Shown here: piece by piece, positions 17,285 to 25,066 of the stretch
Position numbering within the stretch: the first letter of the stretch is position 1
Layout: each line of letters opens with the position of its first letter
Source of the DNA: Clostridia bacterium
GTDB taxonomy: Bacteria; Bacillota; Clostridia; Oscillospirales; Acutalibacteraceae
Direction: 5' to 3'
NCBI GenBank assembly: GCA_017421045.1
Contig: JAFQMC010000009.1
Coordinates: forward strand, 1 to 64,000
Length of the DNA: 64,000 nt
Notes under the pieces: model-generated
What the model was told of the DNA's origin: nothing
What the model saw: the letters and a program-made list of their open reading frames with translations, nothing else
Databases searched by the model: none
Position numbers and translations under genes: made by a program

Positions 17285-17884
17285 TTATCGGGAGAGATGC
17301 TCACAAATTCTGCTGAACACCTCTACTATCCTGAATCTGAATTCATACTGTCCGTCTGAGGATACAATGGTGTACTGCCTTGGTGTCAGCTGTTCTGAGA
17401 GGGTGTCGCTCTCGCTTGCCGCATAAAGACACAGTGACGGGTACATTACGCACCACCAGTTTTTGCCCTCACCGCTTCCGATTTTTATCTGCAGTGCTTC
17501 GTAGACTCCGCCGGGCATTGTGACTTCATCGTAATATCTTGTATCGAAATAGAGTTCTTTGACCGCGGCAGACACGGAATAGTCATAACCCTCGGAGCGA
17601 ATCACCTTCTGAGCAACCGAGAGAAGCCCGTCCATATTATCGATGACAGTATGTTTTGCTTCTTCCTTGCTGTGAACATTTGCAAACAGCTTTTCTCCTT
17701 TTTTTATCAGAGCATCACGGACTTTGAGCTTTAACTGCTGGTCTTCTTCGCTGTCGGAATTTGCCAAAATATGCACACGAAAAACCTGCTCACTGATTTC
17801 TCTGCACTCTCCCTCAAAGGGAAGGAGCGTGAAAATCATAGCGATTATAAAGCCAACAGAAAGAGATTTGATAAAAGTCTTCAT
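17285..17884 (-). CDS. spoIIR: Stage II sporulation protein R
   Basis: Secreted forespore signal that triggers SpoIIGA to process pro-sigma-E in the mother cell. 199 residues, typical length. N-terminal hydrophobic signal segment (about 6-24). Conserved FRVHILANSDSEEDQQLKLKVRD at about 36-58 and GKNWWCVMYPSLC at about 139-151 define the family. It lacks a clear ribosome site: the only purine-rich stretch before ATG 17884 is AGGCGGG, which is the 3' arm of the upstream terminator hairpin. In known sporulators it is under sigma-F; I could not identify a convincing sigma-F promoter here. Confidence 0.93.
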   Translation of the reverse strand: MKTFIKSLSVGFIIAMIFTLLPFEGECREISEQVFRVHILANSDSEEDQQLKLKVRDALIKKGEKLFANVHSKEEAKHTVIDNMDGLLSVAQKVIRSEGYDYSVSAAVKELYFDTRYYDEVTMPGGVYEALQIKIGSGEGKNWWCVMYPSLCLYAASESDTLSEQLTPRQYTIVSSDGQYEFRFRIVEVFSRICEHLSR

Positions 17885-17892
17885 TACAAAAA

Positions 17893-17934
17893 AACCCGCC
17901 TAATCAGTTATTTCACGCTGATTATTGACAGGTT
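17893..17934 (-). terminator. Terminator between ispE and spoIIR
   Basis: On the minus strand, AACCTG... AATCAG / CTGATT ... CGGGTT forms a two-part hairpin, followed by seven T. It starts 10 bases after the second stop of the ispE frame and ends a few bases before the spoIIR start codon. Confidence 0.75.
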
Positions 17935-17943
17935 TTTTACGTC

Positions 17944-18042
17944 TTATTCAGAGTAGTCTATGTGGGTTATGGCGGCGCCGGATTTTACGGGCTCTGTCAC
18001 ATATACGTCGGTATATGATTCACGAAGCTTTTCAGCACACTT
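17944..18042 (-). other. In-frame continuation of ispE beyond a TAA codon
   Basis: Directly after the ispE TAA (18043-18045) the same frame continues for 32 sense codons to a second TAA at 17944-17946. The encoded peptide (starting KCAEKLRESY and including VYVTEPVKSGAA) looks like the normal C-terminal helix and strand of IspE. A terminator follows at once. This suggests the TAA is a nonsense mutation, a sequence error, or a readthrough site. Confidence 0.75.
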
Positions 18043-18846
18043 TTAGGCTCTTCTATTTGAGACAAACAAACCAACAACAGCAGAGCCTGAACCGCTCATA
18101 GCAGAACCGCAGGCCTTGCATTTATACATAGTAGATTTGACTATATTAATCTCGTCAAGAGAAAGAACTTCTTCAAAATCGTTATGGAGAAAATCGGATA
18201 TATTACTGATGCTTCCGCTGTAAAGCGCATTGACACACAAATCTGTATAGGAAAAGACCGCTCCTGTACGAGCATCTGCCAAAGCATATGCCTTGGCTGT
18301 GGAAATGGAAAGCTCGGGTTTGCAGATTACAACGTAGCACTTTGGAAGTGTGCGGACTTTTCTGAGTGTAGTGCCTGTGCCGGTGGCTTTTTTTGTACCG
18401 CCGACAATGCAGAAAGGCACATCCGCTCCCACTTTCTCCCCTATTTCACAGAGTTCCTGCTCTGAGAGTTTGCAGTCGTAGAGACGATTGAGGATAACAA
18501 TAACAGCGGCACCGTCTGCACTGCCACCTGCAAGACCTGCGCCGAAGGGTATGCCTTTTTTGATGTCTATAGAGACATCGCCATGGATAATACCCGTGCG
18601 GGCGAAGAATGCCTTGGCGGCTTTATATGCGATATTTGAACTGTCACAGGGCACTCCCTCTTTGTCGCAGGTAATGGTGATATTTCCTTCCTGCTGAACT
18701 TCTTCGGGGTTGGCTGTTACCGTGACCTCCTCATAAAGAGACACGGTCTGCATGAGCATGGACACCTCGTGGTAACCATCCGGTCTTCTAGAAAGGATGT
18801 CCAGAGTCAGGTTAATTTTAGCAGGTGCTAAAGCCTTTAGTTGCAT
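18043..18846 (-). CDS. ispE: 4-diphosphocytidyl-2-C-methyl-D-erythritol kinase, apparently truncated at the C-terminus
   Basis: ATP-dependent kinase of the MEP isoprenoid pathway (dxs and ispA of the same route are at 55.8-58.7 kb). 267 residues as read. GHMP-kinase features: N-terminal APAKINLTLDILSRRPDGYH, ATP loop PFGAGLAGGSADGAA at 100-114, and C-terminal AMSGSGSAVVGLF. The family is usually about 280-300 residues. The frame stops at TAA within SNRRA and continues in frame for 32 more codons that match the expected end of the protein. ATG 18846 has GAGGAG upstream and follows the aminotransferase stop by one base. Confidence 0.93.
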   Translation of the reverse strand: MQLKALAPAKINLTLDILSRRPDGYHEVSMLMQTVSLYEEVTVTANPEEVQQEGNITITCDKEGVPCDSSNIAYKAAKAFFARTGIIHGDVSIDIKKGIPFGAGLAGGSADGAAVIVILNRLYDCKLSEQELCEIGEKVGADVPFCIVGGTKKATGTGTTLRKVRTLPKCYVVICKPELSISTAKAYALADARTGAVFSYTDLCVNALYSGSISNISDFLHNDFEEVLSLDEINIVKSTMYKCKACGSAMSGSGSAVVGLFVSNRRA

Positions 18847-18847
18847 A

Positions 18848-20011
18848 TCAGAGCTCCTCCAAAAATTCTTTGATTCTGCTCAAAGCTACTTTGAGATGCT
18901 TAAGCGAATATGAGTAGGACACACGGACAAATCCCTCGCCGCAGTCGCCGAAAGCATTACCGGGAACTATGGCAACCTTCTTGCTGCTCAGAAGTTTTGT
19001 GCAGAACTCTTCCGAGGTGAGTCCTGTAGACTTAATGCAAGGGAAGCAGTAGAATGCACCGTTTGGTTCAAAACACTCAAGTCCCATGGCATTGAAAGTT
19101 CCAACCACAAGACGACGTCGCATATCGTATTCATTACGCATTTTTTCAATGTCTTTATCTCCGTTTTTCAGTGCTTCGATTGCGGCATACTGTGCAACCG
19201 TGGGAGCAGACATAATGCAGTACTGGTGCAGTTTTGTCATCATAGCGATGATTTCCTTGGGACCCATGGCGTAGCCCAATCGCCAGCCTGTCATTGCAAA
19301 AGCTTTTGAAAAGCCGTTGATGACTACTGTGCGCTCACGCATACCGGGGATCGTCGCAATAGAGACATGCTTACCGCTATACGTAAGCTCTGAATATATC
19401 TCATCGGAGATGACGATAAGGTCGTGACGAATCACAACCTCAGCCAATGCCTCCAAGTCCTCTTTTCTGAGGATTGCGCCTGTGGGGTTGTTGGGATATG
19501 AGAGAATAAGAAGCTTTGATTTAGGTGTTATTGCCGACTCAAGCTCCTGCGCTGTAAGTCGGAAGGAATTCTCCTCCTTGGTATCAATCACAACCGGGGT
19601 AGCTCCGCACATCATTGTCAGTGGTTCATAGCACACGAAAGAAGGCTGATGCATGAGCACCTCGTCACCAGGATTTACAATGCAACGGATGGCAATATCC
19701 AGTGCTTCGCTGCCGCCCACACTTACCAATACTTCTGATTCCGGGTCGTATGTAAGGCTATATTTTCTGTCAACAAAAGCACTGATCTCCTGACAAAGAT
19801 TCTTGAATCCGCGGTTGGGAGAATACCATGTCTTGCCGTTTTCCAGAGAATCGATGCCTGCCTTGCGCACGTGCCAAGGGGTTTTGAAGTCAGGCTCGCC
19901 TATAGACAGAGATATGACATCGTCCATTTCGCTGACAATGTCAAAAAAACGTCGTATACCCGAAGGCTTGACATTCATAATTGTCTCGTTCAAATAATTT
20001 TTATATTCCAT
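18848..20011 (-). CDS. Fold-type I PLP aminotransferase (aspartate/aromatic aminotransferase family)
   Basis: 387 residues. Class I/II aminotransferase with the substrate-side motif IGEPDF near residue 40, LSYPNNPTGA, the aspartate region VISDEIYSEL, the PLP lysine in INGFSKAFAMTGWRLG, and C-terminal GFVRVSYSYS. The family includes aromatic, aspartate and N-acetyl-LL-diaminopimelate (PatA) aminotransferases; the exact substrate cannot be told from sequence alone. ATG 20011 overlaps the stop of the Lrp-type regulator (TGATG), so the two genes are translationally coupled, a pairing common in Clostridia and suggestive of amino-acid-responsive control. Confidence 0.88.
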   Translation of the reverse strand: MEYKNYLNETIMNVKPSGIRRFFDIVSEMDDVISLSIGEPDFKTPWHVRKAGIDSLENGKTWYSPNRGFKNLCQEISAFVDRKYSLTYDPESEVLVSVGGSEALDIAIRCIVNPGDEVLMHQPSFVCYEPLTMMCGATPVVIDTKEENSFRLTAQELESAITPKSKLLILSYPNNPTGAILRKEDLEALAEVVIRHDLIVISDEIYSELTYSGKHVSIATIPGMRERTVVINGFSKAFAMTGWRLGYAMGPKEIIAMMTKLHQYCIMSAPTVAQYAAIEALKNGDKDIEKMRNEYDMRRRLVVGTFNAMGLECFEPNGAFYCFPCIKSTGLTSEEFCTKLLSSKKVAIVPGNAFGDCGEGFVRVSYSYSLKHLKVALSRIKEFLEEL

Positions 20012-20487
20012 CAGAACTGCATGCACCTTTCATCGTTTGCATTATCGGAAAGGATGACGCCGTCGTCCTTGTATCTTTTGAGAATGAAATGAGTAGCTGT
20101 GCTGAGCACACCGTCCATTGCGGAGAGTTTTCTTGCTACGAAAGAGGATACCTCCTGAATGGTATCACCCTTGACAATGACAGCCAGGTCGTATGTACCT
20201 GCCATGAGGTATACCGAGGAGACCTCTTCAAAGCTCATAACACGCTCTGCAATCTCGTCGAATCCGGTCTGACGCTGAGGTGTGACCTTCATCTCGATGT
20301 AGGCGGTAACACCGCTGTCCTGTACATCTTCCCAGTTGATAACAGCACGGTAGCCTTTGATAATGCCTTGCTTCTCTAAATTTTTGATGCTGTTATTTAT
20401 ATTCTCTTCTGTATCACCGAGGAGCATTGAAAGCTCCTTGGTGCTGTATGAAGAATTTTCTGAAAGAAGTCGCAAAAGTTTATCCAT
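20011..20487 (-). CDS. Lrp/AsnC family transcriptional regulator
   Basis: 158 residues. N-terminal winged helix-turn-helix (about 1-55, with SSYSTKELSMLLGDTEENI) and a C-terminal RAM ligand-binding domain (about 70-140, with GTYDLAVIVKG). Such proteins sense amino acids and form octamers. Start ATG 20487 is preceded by GGAGATAATAAT. It is coupled to the downstream aminotransferase, which is the likely regulated function. Confidence 0.9.
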   Translation of the reverse strand: MDKLLRLLSENSSYSTKELSMLLGDTEENINNSIKNLEKQGIIKGYRAVINWEDVQDSGVTAYIEMKVTPQRQTGFDEIAERVMSFEEVSSVYLMAGTYDLAVIVKGDTIQEVSSFVARKLSAMDGVLSTATHFILKRYKDDGVILSDNANDERCMQF

Positions 20488-20512
20488 ATTATTATCTCCT
20501 TTTCCTTTGATG

Positions 20513-21001
20513 TTACACAGTAACCGCTGCGGCTGCATCGGCTAAACTCAGAACATTGACACATATAGCTGCTGCAATGCAGAACAGCTCTCTGTGCTCG
20601 TTATATACTGTAAGCTCTAAAGCGCCCGTTGACAGGAATCTGTCTGCACTCTGGAGCATTACTACTGATTTATCAGCATCGATAATCTCGAAGGAACGCA
20701 GGTCACAGCTTTGACACAAAGACCAGCTTATGCCGTGAAAACGGAATTCGACCTTATTCCCCATACGGGTTGCTGTCATTGTAAACCGCTCGTGCCCGTC
20801 GCTGATGCTGAAAGCATAAAACACATGAAAGGGCGCTACACGCACCGTGACAACAGGCATACCCTCAGTATTGCAAATTGTCATTCTGTCGGTGGAGGCT
20901 GTCCGTTTGCCTGAAACAGAGTATTTATCTGCGCCCTGCTCATCACAAATGATGAATCGGGAGCTTTCCTTTGAAGTATCTCGCCTTAAAAAAAGCTTCA
21001 T
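20513..21001 (-). CDS. LURP-one/Tubby-like beta-barrel protein of unknown role
   Basis: About 162 residues from ATG 21001 (MKLFLRRD). It has repeated beta-strand patterns such as YSVSGKRTASTDRMTI, MPVVTVRVAPFHVFYAFSI and SFEIIDADKSVVML, which resemble LURP-one-related/Tubby C-terminal domains, intracellular beta-barrels that may bind phosphoinositide-like or membrane ligands. The C-terminal 25 residues are Ala/Val rich and hydrophobic. The assignment is by pattern only and no enzymatic residues are visible. It lies upstream of the Lrp-aminotransferase pair on the same strand with a 25-base gap. Confidence 0.55.
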   Translation of the reverse strand: MKLFLRRDTSKESSRFIICDEQGADKYSVSGKRTASTDRMTICNTEGMPVVTVRVAPFHVFYAFSISDGHERFTMTATRMGNKVEFRFHGISWSLCQSCDLRSFEIIDADKSVVMLQSADRFLSTGALELTVYNEHRELFCIAAAICVNVLSLADAAAAVTV

Positions 21002-21087
21002 ATAATCACCGCTAAAAATATTAAACGCAGAACATAATAAAATCTGCATCAAGAATATTATGCACAGTAAAAAACAAACAAATCATA

Positions 21088-22524
21088 CTATATGAGCTTT
21101 CTGTGTATTTCTTTGCCGAATACATAGAAGTTACCTCTGCGCATATATCCGAAATCCAATGCATAGCAAGATGTATAGCCGAGTATCAGCCAGAAGCTGA
21201 TGACCAGATATGTCAGATCAAAGAGCACGGTTTTTTCTATTAAAGCATAACAGAAATATGCACCGATAAATGCAAGAAGGCAAGGATATACGCTGTATAC
21301 CATGATGCGTCTCTGCACATACCAAACAGGCAGAATCATCATAAGATACCTGACAATGAACACGGCGAAAAGTGCCGCACCAACTATTCCTGCGGTGACA
21401 AGTATTGTCAAAAAGCCGTTGTGAAGGTCTGTATAGGCAATGAGGTGCAGACCTTCAAAGTGAGAATAGAGGTTTGTTTTGCCTGTTACCTCAACAATAG
21501 CGTTGTAGAGATTTCCTTTTCCTATGCCGAAAATGGGATTGTGCCTGAATATCTTGACACCTGCATCCCACAGAAACCATCGGCTGGTAAAACCTGAATC
21601 CTGGCTCGGAATAAACAATGCGTCGGAACTGAGGTCTTCTATCTGAGACTGAGAAAGTCCTGAATCGCTGAAAAATGCCGCAACACCGATTCGGCAGAAA
21701 ACACGGACAAACATCATCAGCGCCAGAACAACTATACCGATTATTACCAACATAGCAAAACGGGAAATAATCTTTCTGGGAGTGAGGTCCTCAATCATTG
21801 AAAAGAATTTCATAAGAACTATGAGTGCTGTATACACAACAAGAAGGAGCAGGCTGCCGTTGCTGTCACAAAGAAGAAGTGCCACACAGTTGAAGAGTAT
21901 GCAACTTACAAGCCAGATACGGCTGACTCGTTTCTGACCGGAATTGACGATAAAGTTGGGTTTTGTCAGCATATGACAGAAAATAACGGACAGAGCTGAC
22001 ACGTAACCCTGATAGTTGGGGTTTGTGTAAAAGCCTTTGAAAACTTCTCCGTTAAAGTACATATAGTCGTCAAAGATTCCTGCAGTAAAGAGCATAAACA
22101 CAAGACCGACAACGGTGAAAACTGTGGACAGATAGACGAAGAGTCTTGCCACAAGATAAAGCTCCCAGCGGAAGGGTACTCCCTGCTCTGTGTTTATGCC
22201 GTAGAACATGAAGAAACAAATGGCACAGTGCATAAGCATGAACAAGTTGAATGCCAGAGTATTAAATTCAAGGTTGATGTTAATGAGCGTTGTGATTAAA
22301 AAAGATACCAGAAACGCAATCAGCCATATGCCGAGGTACATCTTTTTGTAGACTTTCTGGACAACAAGCTTGTAAACCGTCAGGGCGAGTCCCCACACAA
22401 AAAGTCCGTAGATCATTATGTACGCCGCCTTTTCCACGTACATTATGGTGCAGAAGAAAAGACACAGCATATAGGATATGCGAAAAAGTGAGGTATCAAG
22501 AAAAACCAACTTTAGCTTTTTCAT
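21088..22524 (-). CDS. O-antigen ligase/polymerase (Wzy-like) membrane protein
   Basis: 478 residues with about ten to twelve transmembrane segments. The large extracytoplasmic loop and the Wzy_C-type region NPIFGIGKGN ... AYTDLHNGFLTILVTAG, with its conserved histidine, mark the O-antigen ligase/polymerase family. It would polymerise or transfer undecaprenyl-linked oligosaccharides at the outer face of the membrane. ATG 22524 has GAGG 7 bases upstream. It follows the sugar transferase by 28 bases. No other glycosyltransferase or flippase is adjacent, so repeat-unit synthesis must be encoded elsewhere. Confidence 0.8.
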   Translation of the reverse strand: MKKLKLVFLDTSLFRISYMLCLFFCTIMYVEKAAYIMIYGLFVWGLALTVYKLVVQKVYKKMYLGIWLIAFLVSFLITTLININLEFNTLAFNLFMLMHCAICFFMFYGINTEQGVPFRWELYLVARLFVYLSTVFTVVGLVFMLFTAGIFDDYMYFNGEVFKGFYTNPNYQGYVSALSVIFCHMLTKPNFIVNSGQKRVSRIWLVSCILFNCVALLLCDSNGSLLLLVVYTALIVLMKFFSMIEDLTPRKIISRFAMLVIIGIVVLALMMFVRVFCRIGVAAFFSDSGLSQSQIEDLSSDALFIPSQDSGFTSRWFLWDAGVKIFRHNPIFGIGKGNLYNAIVEVTGKTNLYSHFEGLHLIAYTDLHNGFLTILVTAGIVGAALFAVFIVRYLMMILPVWYVQRRIMVYSVYPCLLAFIGAYFCYALIEKTVLFDLTYLVISFWLILGYTSCYALDFGYMRRGNFYVFGKEIHRKLI

Positions 22525-22552
22525 AAAAAGACCTCTGAGGAAAAGTATTGAG

Positions 22553-23239
22553 TTACTTGAATACTTCGACTACTGTTTTTGAAATCAGATAGATATCGCG
22601 ACGGAAACCGAAACGGGATATATATTTGAGATTATACTCCATTTTCTGAGGAAGTATGACCTGGGTGTACTGTTTGTCAACGTCCTGAGAATTTTCGAGG
22701 AGTTCGGCTTCATCCTTAAACATAATGCTTGCAAGGGATGTGACACCTGCAGGCATAAGGAGAGTTGCCATCATCTCGGGGGTGTAGGCATCAACGTACT
22801 TGGGAACCTCGGGACGTGTGCCGACGATGCTCATCTTGCCTGAGAGAACATGGAATATCTGAGGAAGCTCATCCAGGCGGTACTTGCGGAGAAACCTGCC
22901 GATTCTGGTGATTCGGTTATCCTCGGAAACTGTGACCAGATCGCCTATCTTATCGGCATCTTCGCACATAGTGCGGAACTTCCAGATACGGAAATGCTTG
23001 CCGTAGGTGGTGACACGCTCCTGTTTATAGATAACAGGGCCTTTGGATGTAACCTTAACAGCGACCGCTATAACGAGCATCGGCAGTGACAGAAAGCCTA
23101 TGAGGAACAATGAAGCGAAAACATCTACAACACGCTTCCAGAACAGGCTCCACTGTTTCTTTTTCAGAATATCATAATAGGGTCTGACCGCTTCGGTACG
23201 AAGGGAGTCAGGCAACTGAGAAAAGGGTATCATTCTCAT
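22553..23239 (-). CDS. Undecaprenyl-phosphate sugar-1-phosphate transferase (short form)
   Basis: 228 residues. One N-terminal membrane segment (about 36-60), then the cytoplasmic bacterial sugar transferase domain: GPVIYKQERV, FRIWKFRTM, LRKYRLDELPQIFHVLSGKMSIVGTRP. These initiate exopolysaccharide or glycan synthesis by loading a sugar-phosphate on undecaprenyl phosphate; the sugar is not predictable. It lacks the extra N-terminal multi-span part of WbaP/WcaJ. First gene of a two-gene unit with the Wzy-like protein. Confidence 0.9.
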   Translation of the reverse strand: MRMIPFSQLPDSLRTEAVRPYYDILKKKQWSLFWKRVVDVFASLFLIGFLSLPMLVIAVAVKVTSKGPVIYKQERVTTYGKHFRIWKFRTMCEDADKIGDLVTVSEDNRITRIGRFLRKYRLDELPQIFHVLSGKMSIVGTRPEVPKYVDAYTPEMMATLLMPAGVTSLASIMFKDEAELLENSQDVDKQYTQVILPQKMEYNLKYISRFGFRRDIYLISKTVVEVFK

Positions 23240-23280
23240 ACTAAACCTCTTTTATACTTATCAAGGATATACACTTTAAT

Positions 23281-23309
23281 ATTATACTATTAATATTAAA
23301 TTTTTTCAA
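23281..23309 (-). promoter_or_regulatory. Sigma-A promoter of the polysaccharide pair
   Basis: On the minus strand: TTGAAA (23304-23309), 17-base spacer, TATAAT (23281-23286), about 42 bases upstream of the sugar transferase start. Confidence 0.82.
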
Positions 23310-23411
23310 CTGTTTGTGCAAAATATACCTTTTCGACATAATTCTTCTTTATCAGCGCTTGTCAACTAATAAAATATAACTGAATTAACAATTATTTTAT
23401 CCCTTTCACCC

Positions 23412-23440
23412 TTGACTAAATAAGGGACTATGGGTAAAAT
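23412..23440 (+). promoter_or_regulatory. Sigma-A promoter of the DUF1292 gene
   Basis: TTGACT (23412-23417), 17-base spacer, TAAAAT (23435-23440), about 37 bases before the start codon. Confidence 0.78.
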
Positions 23441-23476
23441 ATCTGTAGACACTTTACACTTAAAGGAGAACATATC

Positions 23477-23770
23477 ATGAGCAATGATTACTCACCTGAT
23501 CTCATCACACTGGTTGATGAAAACGACGTTGAACATAACTTCGAGATTCTTGACAACATAGAGTTCGAAGGAAAAGAATACTACGCACTGTACCCCGTCT
23601 TTGAAAATCCCGAGGATATGGTGGCTGACAGCGGAGAATATTATATTATGGAAGCTGTGGACGGTGTGGACGGCTGGGAGCTGTCTGAGGTTGATGATGA
23701 CGACCTGATCGACAAGCTTGCCGCTGTTTTTGAAGAAAGATTTGAGGAAAAGTTTTCTGAGGAAGACTAA
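23477..23770 (+). CDS. DUF1292 domain protein
   Basis: 97 residues, strongly acidic. The DUF1292 pattern is visible: ITLVDENDVEHNFEILDNIEFEGKEYYAL, then a second strand group around EYYIMEAVDG and an acidic C-terminal helix. Firmicutes homologues (YrzB type) are small cytoplasmic proteins of unknown function, often near ruvX or alaS. Neither is here; it precedes a probable 6S RNA and gpsA. AAAGGAG lies 7-9 bases before ATG. Confidence 0.85.
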   Translation: MSNDYSPDLITLVDENDVEHNFEILDNIEFEGKEYYALYPVFENPEDMVADSGEYYIMEAVDGVDGWELSEVDDDDLIDKLAAVFEERFEEKFSEED

Positions 23771-23796
23771 GCCCTGCAAACCAAACCAAGATTATA

Positions 23797-23994
23797 TATC
23801 CTGCCTGATACGCGAATGGGGCTGAAATAACCCTACAACCTTTAAATCGGGAGCTTTGCTCCGATAGTGGCGTGCAGACCTCCCCTGACTTCAGGGACGA
23901 AGGGAGCCAAAAGCTATTGGGAGAGCACCCACCTGCTTTTTTAGTAGCAGGTTATATTTAAGCCTCATACGGTCAGGCGGGAGTTTCTATTTTT
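23797..23994 (+). ncRNA. ssrS: Probable 6S RNA
   Basis: A gene-free stretch of about 190 bases whose ends pair as CCTGCCTGA (23800-23808) with TCAGGCGGG (23973-23981), forming the closing stem. Inside are GGGGCTGAAATAACCCTACAACC, an open central bubble region, and GCACCCACCTGC followed by GCAGGTTAT, all typical of 6S RNA, which mimics an open promoter and sequesters sigma-A RNA polymerase. The tail TTTCTATTTTT can serve as terminator. Exact ends are approximate. It lies between the DUF1292 gene and gpsA. Confidence 0.75.
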
Positions 23995-24015
23995 CCCAAA
24001 ACAGGAGAACTACAT

Positions 24016-24978
24016 ATGAAAATATCTGTACTTGGCTGCGGCAGATGGGGCAGCTGTATTGCATGGTATCTTGACAAAACAGGTCACGAGGTGCTGTCCT
24101 GCGGACTTGCGGACGCACCCGAATTCATAACACTTAAGGAAACAAGAAAGAACGATTATCTTGAATTTCCAAAAAGCATCGAAATCAGCTCCGACCTTGG
24201 CTATGCCGTAGAGCGTGCCGAGGTAATTGTTATCTCCATTTCCGCTCAGCACCTGAGAGAGTATATGGCGGATATTTCAAAACACAACCTTGACGGCAAA
24301 ATCATTGTGCTTTGCATGAAGGGTGTTGAGGAAGCTACCGGATGCAGGCTCAGCGAAGTTGTGGCGGACTTTGTGGATGAAGAAAAGACCCCCATTGCGG
24401 TATGGGTTGGTCCCGGACATCCTCAGGATTTCATCAGGGGTATTCCCAACTGTATGGTAATTGACAGTAATAATCACGAAGTGAAGACGATGCTGGTGAG
24501 CAAGCTTTCCAGCTCTCTTATCAGAATGTACATAGGCAATGATTTCCTCGGAAGCGAAATCGGAGCGGCTGCAAAGAATGTTGTGGGAATCGTGGCAGGA
24601 ATGCTTGACGGCATGAACTACCAATCCTTGAAGGGTGCTCTCATGGCGAGAGGTACCAGAGAGATAGCAAGGCTGATTGAGGCTATGGGAGGCAATCCCC
24701 TGTCGGCGTATGGTCTTTGTCACTTGGGCGACTATGAGGCTACTCTGTTTTCAAAATGGAGCCACAACAGAATGTACGGAGAAAAGTTCGTCCAGGGCGT
24801 TAAGTTTGAGAAGCTTGCAGAGGGCGTCATGACAACAAAGGCATTGAAGAAGCTTGCTGACAAATACGATGTTGAGATGCCCATTGTTTCGGTACTTTAT
24901 GACATACTCTTTGAAGGTAAATCCTTTGAGAAAGCAATGGAGGAGCTTTTTGAGCGCTCTGTAAAACCTGAGTTTTGA
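24016..24978 (+). CDS. gpsA: NAD(P)H-dependent glycerol-3-phosphate dehydrogenase
   Basis: Reduces dihydroxyacetone phosphate to sn-glycerol 3-phosphate for phospholipid synthesis. 320 residues. Rossmann start ISVLGCGRWGSCIAWYL, then CMKGVEEATG, and the catalytic-lysine helix region GAAAKNVVGIVAGMLDG followed by GALMARGTREIARL, as in GpsA. The NAD loop (GCGRWG) and the GPGHPQDF segment, where most have GPSFA, are somewhat divergent, so a specialised paralogue is possible. GGAGAA 8 bases before ATG. It ends at a bidirectional terminator. Confidence 0.85.
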   Translation: MKISVLGCGRWGSCIAWYLDKTGHEVLSCGLADAPEFITLKETRKNDYLEFPKSIEISSDLGYAVERAEVIVISISAQHLREYMADISKHNLDGKIIVLCMKGVEEATGCRLSEVVADFVDEEKTPIAVWVGPGHPQDFIRGIPNCMVIDSNNHEVKTMLVSKLSSSLIRMYIGNDFLGSEIGAAAKNVVGIVAGMLDGMNYQSLKGALMARGTREIARLIEAMGGNPLSAYGLCHLGDYEATLFSKWSHNRMYGEKFVQGVKFEKLAEGVMTTKALKKLADKYDVEMPIVSVLYDILFEGKSFEKAMEELFERSVKPEF

Positions 24979-25016
24979 TACTGTTTTTCTAATCACAATT
25001 TCATAGAAACATAAAA

Positions 25017-25050
25017 ACGGCGGTACAGCTTGAAAAAACTGTATCGCCGT
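25017..25050. terminator. Bidirectional terminator between gpsA and argF
   Basis: 12-bp stem ACGGCGGTACAG / CTGTATCGCCGT (one wobble) with a 10-nt loop, flanked by ATTTTTGTTTT on plus and TTTTTAT on minus. Confidence 0.85.
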
Positions 25051-25066
25051 CATTTTTGTTTTCTAT

